From Pseudomonas sp. CBZ-4 (GTDB lineage: Bacteria; Pseudomonadota; Gammaproteobacteria; Pseudomonadales; Pseudomonadaceae), in contig NZ_ANNV01000031.1 in the NCBI RefSeq assembly GCF_000346755.1, positions 1 through 64,000 on the forward strand: DNA of 64,000 bases, in the 5' to 3' direction. Shown here one piece after another: positions 10,741 through 19,409 of this stretch (its first letter is position 1; each line of letters opens with the position of its first letter). A model generated the notes under the pieces. That model saw only the letters and a list, made by a program, of their open reading frames with translations. It did no database searches and was not told where the DNA came from. A program made the position numbers and the translations under genes.

Positions 10741-12539
10741 AACCATTCGTCCTGCATCGCGAGGCACGTATCATCGCGTGCCTCCAGAATCGCCAGTTCA
10801 TGATGGCAGCCCGGTACTTCCCAGGTCAGGAAGTAGCGGGCGGCCTGGAGCTTGCCTTTATAGAAGGCCGCGTCGGCCGCATTGCCCTTGGCCAGCCCTT
10901 CTTCGGCGCGAATCGCTTGTTCCAGCCAGCGCCAGCCAATCACCGTATGCCCAAACACCTTCAAGTACAGCGCCGAGTTTGCCAGGCTGCTGTTGACCTT
11001 GCCCTGGGCGAGATCCGTGAGCAGACCGATGGTCACGCTTTGCAGGCGGTTCACCAGGTGTTCCAGTGGCTCCCTTAGTGCTGTGAGGCTTGGGTATTCC
11101 TGCGCACGGGCACCGGTTTCGGCAATCAGTCTGATTAACTGCTTCAAGCCCGCGCCGCCGCTCTGCGCCAGCTTGCGCCCCAGCAAGTCGAGGGACTGGA
11201 TGCCGTGGGTGCCTTCATGGATCGGGTTCAGGCGGTTGTCGCGGTAGTACTGCTCCACCGGGTATTCGCGGGTGTAGCCGTGGCCGCCGAGGATCTGGAT
11301 CGCCAGTTCGTTGGCCTTGAGGCAGAACTCCGACGGCCAGGATTTGACGATGGGCGTGAGCAGGTCCAGCAGTTCGTGGGCCTGTTTGCGCTCGGCTTCG
11401 GTGGCCAGGGTGGTGGTGTCGTCGAACAGGCGAGCGGCGTACAGGCCGAGGTCAAAGGCGCCTTCGACGTAGGCTTTTTGCGTGAGCAGCATGCGTTTTA
11501 TATCGGCGTGCTGAATGATCGACACCGGTGCAGTCGTCGGATCTTTGCTATCCGGCAGGCGGCCCTGCGGACGCTCGCGAGCGTATTCCAAGGAGTACAG
11601 GTAACCGGCATAGCCCAGCATCACTGCGCCCATGCCCACGCCGATACGCGCTTCGTTCATCATCTGGAACATGCAGCTCAAGCCCTGGTGCGGCTTGCCC
11701 ACCAGATAGCCGACACAGTTGCCGTTATCGCCGAAGTTCAGTGCCGTAGACGTGGTGCCGCGCCAGCCCATCTTGTGGAACAGCCCGGCCAGCACCACAT
11801 CGTTGCGCTCGCCCAGGCTGCCGTCGTCGTTGACCAGGAACTTGGGCACGATAAACAGCGAAATGCCCTTCACCCCTGCCGGCGCGTCCGGCAGCTTGGC
11901 CAGCACCATGTGCACGATGTTTTCCGACAGCGGGTGGTCGCCGCCGGAGATGAAGATCTTATTGCCCTTGAGTCGATAGGTGCCGTCAGCCGCCGGTTCT
12001 GCGCGCGTACGAATATCCGACAGGGACGAACCGGCATGGGGTTCGGTCAGGGCCATGGTGCCGAAGAAGCGCCCGTCGATCATCGGTTGCAGGAAGCGTT
12101 GTTTCTGTTCGTCGGTGCCGAAGCTCTCAATGAGGTTGGCGGCGCCCATGGTCAGGAACGGGTAGGACGTGGAGGCGGCGTTGGCCGATTGGAAATGCGC
12201 GAAACAGGCCTGGGAGAGCAGGGTGGGCAACTGCATGCCACCGGCTTCGAAGCTGCGTGCGGCGTTGAGGAAGCCGGCTTCCAGGAAGGCATCGACGGCC
12301 GGTTTGACCTCGGGAATCAGGATCGCTGCGCCGTTTTCGTAGCGCGGTTCGTTTTCGTCGTTCTTGCGGTTATGGGGGGCGAAGTACTTTTCGGCGATGT
12401 TTCGAGCGGTGCTGATCGCCGCATCGAAGGTTTCCCGATTGTGCTCGGCAAACCGCTCGCGCTGGGTCAGGCCCTCGGCATCGAGGACTTCGTACAGCTC
12501 GAAAGCCAGATTGCGGGAACTGAGCAGCGTCTCGGACAT
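10737..12539 (-). CDS. Acyl-CoA dehydrogenase with extended C-terminal domain
   Basis: A 600-residue FAD flavoenzyme that forms the 2,3-trans double bond in acyl-CoA, passing electrons to ETF. It carries the family signatures GTMALTEPHAGSSLSDIRTRA (FAD and substrate site), FHKMGWRGTTS and QILGGHGYTREYPVEQYYRDNRLNPIHEGT. The final Glu-containing EGT loop is where the catalytic base sits in several subfamilies. About 120 extra C-terminal residues place it in the DmdC/AcdB-like long group rather than the 380-residue group. Substrate chain length cannot be read from sequence. It is a single gene, tail to tail with zapA, with stop codons overlapping. Confidence 0.9.
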   Translation of the reverse strand: MSETLLSSRNLAFELYEVLDAEGLTQRERFAEHNRETFDAAISTARNIAEKYFAPHNRKNDENEPRYENGAAILIPEVKPAVDAFLEAGFLNAARSFEAGGMQLPTLLSQACFAHFQSANAASTSYPFLTMGAANLIESFGTDEQKQRFLQPMIDGRFFGTMALTEPHAGSSLSDIRTRAEPAADGTYRLKGNKIFISGGDHPLSENIVHMVLAKLPDAPAGVKGISLFIVPKFLVNDDGSLGERNDVVLAGLFHKMGWRGTTSTALNFGDNGNCVGYLVGKPHQGLSCMFQMMNEARIGVGMGAVMLGYAGYLYSLEYARERPQGRLPDSKDPTTAPVSIIQHADIKRMLLTQKAYVEGAFDLGLYAARLFDDTTTLATEAERKQAHELLDLLTPIVKSWPSEFCLKANELAIQILGGHGYTREYPVEQYYRDNRLNPIHEGTHGIQSLDLLGRKLAQSGGAGLKQLIRLIAETGARAQEYPSLTALREPLEHLVNRLQSVTIGLLTDLAQGKVNSSLANSALYLKVFGHTVIGWRWLEQAIRAEEGLAKGNAADAAFYKGKLQAARYFLTWEVPGCHHELAILEARDDTCLAMQDEWF

Positions 12540-12655
12540 GGCGGCTTACCTATGTGGGAATAGGGCCGAGTCTAAGTGCGCAAATGGAGGGTGGATAGCA
12601 AGATTGATTTGGGTGATGGAACTGCAAAACAAACGCGCGAGGCTTGTGCAATAAA

Positions 12656-12742
12656 TGTGGGAGCTGGCTTGCCCGCGATGCAGACACCTCGGGGCGTCAG
12701 TTGCGCTGAGGTGATGCAATCGCAGGCAAGCCAGCTCCCACA
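12656..12742. repeat. REPIN between acyl-CoA dehydrogenase and putA
   Basis: Two inverted REP arms surround a spacer containing ACACCTCGGGGCG...GCTGAGGTGATGCA. Read on the other strand, the spacer matches those of the REPINs at 35952 and 61643, so these three belong to one REPIN subfamily. It lies downstream of putA and upstream of the acyl-CoA dehydrogenase gene. Confidence 0.9.
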
Positions 12743-12767
12743 CAAGCCAGCCCTTACAGGGTTTCAG

Positions 12768-15700
12768 TTAGCCGATGGTCATCAGGCTGGCGTTACCGCC
12801 CGCCGCCGCGGTGTTGACGCTCAACGCCCGCTCGATCACCAAGCGCTCCAGCGCAATCGCCGTCTCGCCTTGGGACAAACCATGCACCCCGACAATCGCG
12901 CCACTGCGCTGTGCCACTTGCTGGCACACCGCACGCAGTTGGTCGGAATCACCGTGGTGCAGGACGGCGTCAAACACCACGTCGTCCTTGGTCCAGTCGG
13001 CCACCCGCTTGATCTTCGCCTGAATCTCTTTAGGTAGGCGTGGGAACACGGCCTTGGTCAAGTCAGTCTCTGGCCATACCGCCGAGCCGCCTACCGCCAG
13101 CACAGCGGCCAGTTGGGTCAGCAGGTCGCTTTCCACGTCCGCCAGACACAGTACGTGCTCGCGGGGCAGGATGGCGTAGCTGTTGCGCTCGCCGGTCGGG
13201 CCGGCCAGTTGGCGGGTGATACCGCTTTGCGATTGTGCGGCGAACTGGTCGCACAGGGCGCTCAGGTCGCTGAGCTTGTGGCTGTCGGCCCAGGTTTTCA
13301 GGGCGGTCAGCGGTTGGCTCATGGCGTCACGCAGGCGGACATCCGGCGCACTCAGCTTGTCACCGCGTACGAAGGATTGCGCGATGGCATCCGTAGGACG
13401 AGTCGAGAGCAGGCGGTACAGGTACAACGGACCACCGGCTTTCGGGCCGGTGCCCGACAGGCCTTCGCCGCCGAACGGTTGCACGCCGACCACGGCGCCG
13501 ACGATGTTGCGGTTCACGTAGACGTTACCGGCATGGACGTTGTCGATCACCTTGGCGATGGTCTCGTCGATGCGGGTGTGCACGCCCAGGGTCAAGCCGT
13601 AGCCCGACGCGTTGATCTGGCCGATGAGCTGGTCGATCTCTTTGCGCTTGTAGCGCACCACGTGCAGCACCGGGCCGAAGATCTCCCGTTGCAGTTCGTC
13701 GAAGCTTTCCAGTTCGATCAGGGTCGGCATCACGAAGGTGCCGCGCTTGATCTCTTCGCCGTCGGCAATCGCCACCTGGTACACATTGCGGCCTTTGTCG
13801 CGCATGGCCTGGATGTGTTTCTCGATGCCGGCCTTGGCTTCGGCGTCGATCACCGGGCCGATGTCCACCGACAGGCGCTCCGGGTTACCCAGACGGCATT
13901 CCGCCATGGCGCCCTTGAGCATTTCGATGACGCGGTCTGCGGAATCCTCCTGCAAGCACAGGACACGCAGGGCCGAGCAACGTTGGCCGGCACTGTCGAA
14001 GGCCGAGGACACTACGTCGATGACCACTTGTTCGGTCAGCGCCGAGGAGTCGACGATCATGGCGTTCTGGCCACCGGTTTCGGCGATCAGCGGAATCGGC
14101 CGGCCCTGGGCATCCAGGCGCCCGGCGACATTGCGTTGCAGCAGGCGCGCCACTTCGGTGGAGCCGGTGAACATCACGCCTTTGACGCGATCATCACCCA
14201 CCAGGCGGGCACCCACGGTTTCGCCCTGGCCCGGCAGCAATTGCAGCACGCCTTCCGGGATGCCGGCTTCCAGCAGGATGCGCACGGCTTGTGCGGCGAC
14301 CAGCGGGGTTTGCTCGGCCGGCTTGGCCAGTACCGGGTTGCCGGCGGCCAATGCGGCAGCGACTTGGCCGCTGAAGATGGCCAGCGGGAAGTTCCACGGG
14401 CTGATGCAGACCACCGGGCCCAGTGGGCGGTGGGCGTCGTTGGTGAAATCGTTGCGTGCCTGCACGGCGTAGTAGCGCAGGAAATCCACGGCTTCGCGCA
14501 CTTCGGCAATGGCGTTGGCGAAGGTCTTGCCGGCTTCACGGGCCAGCAGGCCCATCAGCGGTTGGATCTCGCCTTCCATCAGGTCGGCGGCGCGCTCCAG
14601 GATCGCCGCACGTTCGGCGGGCGGGGTGGCCTGCCAGATCGGGCCGGCGTTGATGGCGCATTGGATCGCGTTATCCACGTCTTCGACGGTGGCTTCTTGC
14701 ACGTGGCCGACTACATCACGCAGGTCGGACGGGTTCAGCACCGGTGCGGCGGGTTGATTGCTGGCCGCGCAACCGAGCATCGGCGCGGCTTTCCAATTGT
14801 TGTGGGCCGTGGCCAGCAGGGCGCAGGACAACGACGCCAGGCGGTGTTCGTTGGCCAGGTCGATACCGGCCGAGTTGGCGCGCTCGCTGCCGTACAGGTC
14901 GCGTGGCAATGGAATGCGCGGGTGCGGCAGGCCGAAGCCGCCTTCCAGCGTGGCCATTTGCTCGATGCTGGCCACTGGATCGGCCACCAGCTCCTGAATG
15001 GAGATGGACTGGTCGGCGATACGGTTGACGAACGAGGTGTTGGCGCCGTTTTCCAGCAGGCGACGCACCAGGTAAGCCAGCAGTGTTTCGTGGGTGCCGA
15101 CCGGAGCGTACACGCGGCACGGACGGTTCAGCTTGCCTTCGGAGACCTTGCCTACAACCTGCTCGTACAGCGGTTCACCCATGCCGTGCAGGCATTGGAA
15201 TTCGTACTGGCCGGGGTAATAGTTCTGACCGGCGATATGGTAGATAGCCGACAGGGTGTGGGCGTTATGCGTGGCGAATTGCGGGTAGATGACTTCCGGC
15301 ACCGACAGCAGTTTGCGTGCGCAGGCGATGTAGGAAACGTCGGTGTAAACCTTGCGGGTGTATACCGGGTAGCCTTCCAGGCCTTCGACCTGGGCGCGCT
15401 TGATCTCGCTGTCCCAGTACGCGCCTTTGACCAGGCGGATCATCAGGCGGTGGCGGCTGCGGCGCGCCAGGTCGATGACGTAGTCGATCACATACGGGCA
15501 ACGCTTCTGGTAAGCCTGGATGACGAAGCCGATGCCGTTCCAGCCGGTCAGTTGCGGCTCGAAGCACAGGCGTTCCAGCAGGTCCAGGGACAGTTCCAGG
15601 CGGTCGGCTTCTTCGGCGTCGATGTTCAAGCCGATGTCGTATTGCTTGGCCAGCAGGGTCAACGACAGCAGGCGTGGGTACAGCTCGTCCATCACGCGCT

Positions 15701-16721
15701 CGTACTGCGCACGGCTGTAACGCGGGTGCAGGGCCGAGAGCTTGATGGAAATGCCCGGGCCTTCATAAATCCCACGGCCGTGAGAAGCTTTGCCGATGGA
15801 GTGAATGGCTTGTTCGTACGAGGCCAGGTACTTCTGCGCATCGTGTTCGGTGAGTGCGGCTTCACCGAGCATGTCGTAGGAATAACGGAAACCCTTGGCT
15901 TCGAACTTGCTCGCGTTGGCCAGGGCTTCGGCGATGGTTTCGCCGGTGACGAACTGCTCGCCCATCAGTCGCATGGCCATGTCGACGCCCTTGCGGATCA
16001 TCGGCTCGCCGCTCTTGCCGATGATGCGACTCAGGGACGAGGTCAGGCCTGCTTCGTTATGGGTGGCGACCAGCTTGCCGGTCAGCAGCAGGCCCCAGGT
16101 CGCGGCATTGACGAACAGCGATGGGCTGTTGCCCAGGTGCGGCTGCCAGTTGCCGGTGCTGATCTTGTCGCGGATCAGCGCGTCGCGGGTGCCCTTGTCC
16201 GGGATACGCAGCAGCGCTTCGGCCAGGCACATCAGTGCCACGCCTTCCTGGGACGACAGGGAAAATTCTTGCAGCAGGCCCTGAACAATACCGGCACGGC
16301 CGCCGGCACTTTTCTGGTTACGCAGTTTTTCGGCAATCGAGGCGGCCAGCTTGTTGGTGGCTTCGGCCATTGGCGCTGGCAGGCGAGCCTGTTCGATCAG
16401 CATTGGCACCACTTCCGGCTCAGGGCGACGGTAAGCGGCGGTGATCGAAGCGCGCAGGACGGATTGCGGCAGGATGCTTTCGGCGAACTCCAGGAAGCAC
16501 TGGTGGGCGTGGTCGGTCTGCACCTCGCCTGCGTCGTCGGCATCCTTGCTGCTCAAGCCATTGAGTTCGGTCAGGGTTGCACCACCCTCCAGTTTCTCCA
16601 GGTAATTGAAAATCGCCTGCTTGATCAGCCAGTGCGGCGTGCGATCAATGGAGGTCGCGGCAGCCTTCAGGCGTTCGCGGGTCGGGTCGTCGAGTTTGAC
16701 CCCAAGGGTGGTCGTAGCCAT
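12768..16721 (-). CDS. putA: Trifunctional PutA: transcriptional repressor, proline dehydrogenase, P5C dehydrogenase
   Basis: A 1317-residue protein that oxidises proline to glutamate in two steps and also represses the put genes. Order of domains: ribbon-helix-helix DNA-binding region (residues 1-50, TTTLGVKLDDPTRERLK), FAD proline dehydrogenase barrel (about 180-570, ending with RRLLENGANTSFVNR), and NAD aldehyde dehydrogenase (about 650-1150) with IAETGGQNAMIV and the catalytic Cys in SAGQRCSALRV near residue 912. ATG 16721 is preceded by GAGGA and gives the family N-terminus; an upstream ATG at 16757 adds 12 atypical residues. Divergent from putP across an operator-rich gap. With proline, PutA is expected to move to the membrane and release the operators. 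Confidence 0.97.
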   Translation of the reverse strand: MATTTLGVKLDDPTRERLKAAATSIDRTPHWLIKQAIFNYLEKLEGGATLTELNGLSSKDADDAGEVQTDHAHQCFLEFAESILPQSVLRASITAAYRRPEPEVVPMLIEQARLPAPMAEATNKLAASIAEKLRNQKSAGGRAGIVQGLLQEFSLSSQEGVALMCLAEALLRIPDKGTRDALIRDKISTGNWQPHLGNSPSLFVNAATWGLLLTGKLVATHNEAGLTSSLSRIIGKSGEPMIRKGVDMAMRLMGEQFVTGETIAEALANASKFEAKGFRYSYDMLGEAALTEHDAQKYLASYEQAIHSIGKASHGRGIYEGPGISIKLSALHPRYSRAQYERVMDELYPRLLSLTLLAKQYDIGLNIDAEEADRLELSLDLLERLCFEPQLTGWNGIGFVIQAYQKRCPYVIDYVIDLARRSRHRLMIRLVKGAYWDSEIKRAQVEGLEGYPVYTRKVYTDVSYIACARKLLSVPEVIYPQFATHNAHTLSAIYHIAGQNYYPGQYEFQCLHGMGEPLYEQVVGKVSEGKLNRPCRVYAPVGTHETLLAYLVRRLLENGANTSFVNRIADQSISIQELVADPVASIEQMATLEGGFGLPHPRIPLPRDLYGSERANSAGIDLANEHRLASLSCALLATAHNNWKAAPMLGCAASNQPAAPVLNPSDLRDVVGHVQEATVEDVDNAIQCAINAGPIWQATPPAERAAILERAADLMEGEIQPLMGLLAREAGKTFANAIAEVREAVDFLRYYAVQARNDFTNDAHRPLGPVVCISPWNFPLAIFSGQVAAALAAGNPVLAKPAEQTPLVAAQAVRILLEAGIPEGVLQLLPGQGETVGARLVGDDRVKGVMFTGSTEVARLLQRNVAGRLDAQGRPIPLIAETGGQNAMIVDSSALTEQVVIDVVSSAFDSAGQRCSALRVLCLQEDSADRVIEMLKGAMAECRLGNPERLSVDIGPVIDAEAKAGIEKHIQAMRDKGRNVYQVAIADGEEIKRGTFVMPTLIELESFDELQREIFGPVLHVVRYKRKEIDQLIGQINASGYGLTLGVHTRIDETIAKVIDNVHAGNVYVNRNIVGAVVGVQPFGGEGLSGTGPKAGGPLYLYRLLSTRPTDAIAQSFVRGDKLSAPDVRLRDAMSQPLTALKTWADSHKLSDLSALCDQFAAQSQSGITRQLAGPTGERNSYAILPREHVLCLADVESDLLTQLAAVLAVGGSAVWPETDLTKAVFPRLPKEIQAKIKRVADWTKDDVVFDAVLHHGDSDQLRAVCQQVAQRSGAIVGVHGLSQGETAIALERLVIERALSVNTAAAGGNASLMTIG

Positions 16722-16791
16722 TTTCTTATCCTCATGGGTGCCACTACCGAGTGGCATCAGCTGGCGGCAAGATTAGCTTTGCCCATGCAGA

Positions 16792-16810
16792 GGTGCAACC
16801 GGGTGCAACC
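16792..16810. promoter_or_regulatory. Tandem PutA-type operator hexamers, putA side
   Basis: Two copies of GGTGCAACC start exactly 10 bases apart (one helical turn). The reverse complement contains GTTGCA, the hexamer reported as the PutA ribbon-helix-helix binding core in E. coli. They lie about 75-95 bases upstream of the putA ATG. That PutA binds here is inferred. Confidence 0.65.
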
Positions 16811-16958
16811 CTTTTTATGCATGAAATTTTCGGGGGGAGGCATGAAAAAAACCGACTCTCAGCGGAATCTGCTTCACGCTGGTGCATTTGCTTCTGAGAT
16901 CGGCTGTTCTTGCTCCGAAAAGGAGCAAGAACGGGGTGTTTTGCGTAATTCACACTTG

Positions 16959-17033
16959 GGTGCAACTTATTCTCACGAAACTGGTTGCACCTTATTTGCT
17001 TTGTTGAATAGCATTCGCGCCCAAGGTGCAACC
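16959..17033. promoter_or_regulatory. Three further PutA-type hexamers, putP side
   Basis: GGTGCAAC occurs at 16959 and 17025 on the plus strand and as GGTTGCACC at 16983 on the other strand. Together with the pair at 16792 this makes five sites in the 460-base putA-putP gap. The spacing between the sites (25 and about 42 bases) would allow looping or cooperative binding. No other gene is seen in this gap. Confidence 0.6.
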
Positions 17034-17181
17034 ACCTCCACGAGTCGGTTCATCGGCTGACGGCTTTCCTGGGGAAACGTCAGTCATAAATGCGCGGCAC
17101 GCAGTTACGTCTACCTACTTGCAGTGGGTGGCCGTCTGACAGACCGCCGCTACATAAAAACAAAGCCAGGGCGTCACTCAT

Positions 17182-18666
17182 ATGAGCGTAAGTAATCCAA
17201 CCCTGATCACGTTTGTGATCTACATCGCAGCAATGGTGCTGATTGGCTTCATGGCCTATCGCTCCACCAACAACCTTTCCGATTACATCCTCGGCGGTCG
17301 CAGCCTCGGTAGCGTGGTCACGGCCTTGTCGGCCGGTGCTTCGGACATGAGCGGCTGGTTGTTGATGGGCTTGCCCGGCGCGATCTACATGTCCGGCCTG
17401 TCGGAAAGCTGGATCGCCATCGGCCTGATCGTCGGTGCTTACCTCAACTGGCTGTTCGTGGCCGGTCGCCTGCGGGTACAGACCGAACACAACGGCGACG
17501 CCCTGACCCTGCCGGATTACTTCTCCAGCCGTTTCGAAGATAAAAGCGGCCTGCTGCGGATCATCTCCGCCGTGGTGATCCTGGTGTTCTTCACCATCTA
17601 CTGCGCCTCCGGCATCGTCGCCGGTGCCCGCCTGTTCGAAAGCACCTTTGGCATGTCCTACGAGACGGCGCTGTGGGCCGGTGCTGCCGCGACTATTGCC
17701 TACACCTTCGTCGGTGGTTTCCTGGCAGTAAGCTGGACAGACACCGTACAAGCCACGCTGATGATCTTCGCGCTGATCCTTACGCCGATCATCGTGCTGC
17801 TGGCCACCGGTGGCGTTGATACCACCTTCCTCGCCATCGAAGCGAAGAACCCTGACAACTTCAACATGCTGAAAAACACCACCTTCATCGGCATCATTTC
17901 GCTGATGGGCTGGGGCCTGGGTTACTTCGGCCAGCCGCACATCCTCGCGCGTTTCATGGCGGCGGATTCGGTGAAGTCGATCGCCAACGCGCGTCGCATC
18001 TCCATGACCTGGATGATCCTGTGCCTGGCCGGTACCGTGGCGGTGGGTTTCTTCGGTATCGCCTACTTCTCGGCGCACCCGGAAGTCGCCGGCCCGGTCA
18101 ACGAGAACCACGAGCGTGTGTTCATCGAACTGGCCAAGCTGCTGTTCAACCCATGGATTGCCGGCGTGCTGCTGTCGGCCATCCTGGCGGCCGTGATGAG
18201 CACCCTGAGCTGCCAACTGCTGGTGTGCTCCAGCGCCCTGACCGAAGACTTCTACAAGACCTTCCTGCGCAAAAACGCCTCCCAGCTTGAGCTGGTGTGG
18301 GTCGGCCGCCTGATGGTGCTGGTGGTTGCCCTGATCGCCATCGCCATGGCCGCCAACCCGAACAACCGCGTACTGGGCCTGGTGAGCTACGCCTGGGCCG
18401 GTTTCGGCGCCGCGTTCGGCCCTGTGGTGCTGATCTCGGTGATCTGGAAAGGCATGACCCGCAACGGCGCACTGGCTGGCATCCTGGTCGGCGCGATCAC
18501 CGTGATCGTGTGGAAACACTTCGAACTGCTGGGCCTGTACGAAATCATCCCGGGCTTCATCTTTGCCAGCCTGGCGATCTACTTCGTGAGCAAGCTGGGC
18601 GCGCCGACTGCCGGTATGGTCGAGCGTTTTGATGCGGCGGAGAAGGACTACAACCTCAACAAATAA
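17182..18666 (+). CDS. putP: Sodium/proline symporter PutP
   Basis: A 494-residue inner-membrane symporter of the SSS family with 13 predicted membrane helices, importing proline with Na+. The N-terminal part has YILGGRSLGSVVTALSAGASDMSGWLL, the conserved Na+/proline-binding helix-2 region. It ends with a charged tail. It is divergent from putA, sharing the PutA-type operators, and is followed by a strong bidirectional terminator. Length and sequence match PutP throughout. Confidence 0.97.
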   Translation: MSVSNPTLITFVIYIAAMVLIGFMAYRSTNNLSDYILGGRSLGSVVTALSAGASDMSGWLLMGLPGAIYMSGLSESWIAIGLIVGAYLNWLFVAGRLRVQTEHNGDALTLPDYFSSRFEDKSGLLRIISAVVILVFFTIYCASGIVAGARLFESTFGMSYETALWAGAAATIAYTFVGGFLAVSWTDTVQATLMIFALILTPIIVLLATGGVDTTFLAIEAKNPDNFNMLKNTTFIGIISLMGWGLGYFGQPHILARFMAADSVKSIANARRISMTWMILCLAGTVAVGFFGIAYFSAHPEVAGPVNENHERVFIELAKLLFNPWIAGVLLSAILAAVMSTLSCQLLVCSSALTEDFYKTFLRKNASQLELVWVGRLMVLVVALIAIAMAANPNNRVLGLVSYAWAGFGAAFGPVVLISVIWKGMTRNGALAGILVGAITVIVWKHFELLGLYEIIPGFIFASLAIYFVSKLGAPTAGMVERFDAAEKDYNLNK

Positions 18667-18694
18667 AACGTTGGGTGTTTGGTACCCGTGCAGT

Positions 18695-18737
18695 TAAAAA
18701 AAACGGCTCGCGATCCTTTGGATCGCGGGCCTTTTTT
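18695..18737. terminator. Bidirectional intrinsic terminator
   Basis: A 12-base-pair stem (GGCTCGCGATCC / GGATCGCGGGCC) with a TTT loop is flanked by an A-run on the left and a T-run on the right. It can end putP on the plus strand and the convergent DUF2165 gene on the minus strand. Confidence 0.9.
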
Positions 18738-18746
18738 CTGGCCTGT

Positions 18747-19235
18747 TCAGTCCCTTTCCGGCTGATTGAGAAAAATCAGCACGCCAAGAATCGCCATGTA
18801 GAACTTGAACGCCGCACCCTGGCCATTCCATTGCTGGGATTGCCACATTAGAAACCATTCCGCGCCAATCACCATGAAACCGAAGAACCACACGCCGAAG
18901 CCGAAGGTGAGGCCCAGGATTGCGTGCTTCTTGGCTCGCTGGAAAACGTTGCTGTCGTCATGTCGCGCGCGCCACAGGGCCCACGTGCCAAGGGCCAGAA
19001 GTGCAGCGGTCAGGGCTTCGCCGCTGATGATCAGCCAATAGGCGCCGTGCCAAGCCCAGGGGCTGGTGATCGCACGGTACATGGCGGCGTTGTCGGGGAA
19101 GGTGGTGTCCATGCTCAGTACGTGCCTGACGAAGGCAAAGTTGGAGCCGTAGTCGGTGAGATTGTTGAAGCTTGCGAGGCCGGCGAAGGCTGCCAGTGCG
19201 AGGGTCATAAGCATTTTTGCGTAACGTGTGGTCAT
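18747..19235 (-). CDS. Small integral membrane protein, DUF2165 family
   Basis: A 162-residue membrane protein with four helices, the first at about residues 5-22 and the last around FKFYMAILGVLIFLNQ. Family features include the SFNNLTDYGSNFAFVRHVLSMD periplasmic segment and GAEWFLMWQS. The start at 19235 is preceded by GGAAAG six bases away; an earlier in-frame ATG (19286) adds 17 residues without membrane character. Function is unknown. It is convergent with putP, sharing its terminator, and divergent from vgrG. Confidence 0.8.
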   Translation of the reverse strand: MTTRYAKMLMTLALAAFAGLASFNNLTDYGSNFAFVRHVLSMDTTFPDNAAMYRAITSPWAWHGAYWLIISGEALTAALLALGTWALWRARHDDSNVFQRAKKHAILGLTFGFGVWFFGFMVIGAEWFLMWQSQQWNGQGAAFKFYMAILGVLIFLNQPERD

Positions 19236-19409
19236 GGTCTTTCCATCGTTTTTCAGGAGGCAAGCCTGAGAGTGGACCGACGGCATGGAGCGGGCGTGAA
19301 GATTCGGGAACGCATGATGTAGGTATTTGCTGATTTGTCAGTGCCCCGCTGAACTCGGTCATTGGCTGATGCAGAATCGGCCGCCCACTCCTTCGCAGAG
19401 AAACACCGG

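Noticed and set aside
10741..10800. 6S RNA gene expected after zapA
   Set aside because: The bases after zapA are the coding end of the convergent acyl-CoA dehydrogenase, so no ssrS fits here.
13113..17060. 1315-codon open frame antisense to putA
   Set aside because: It mirrors PutA codon usage and has no recognisable domain. PutA on the other strand is unambiguous.
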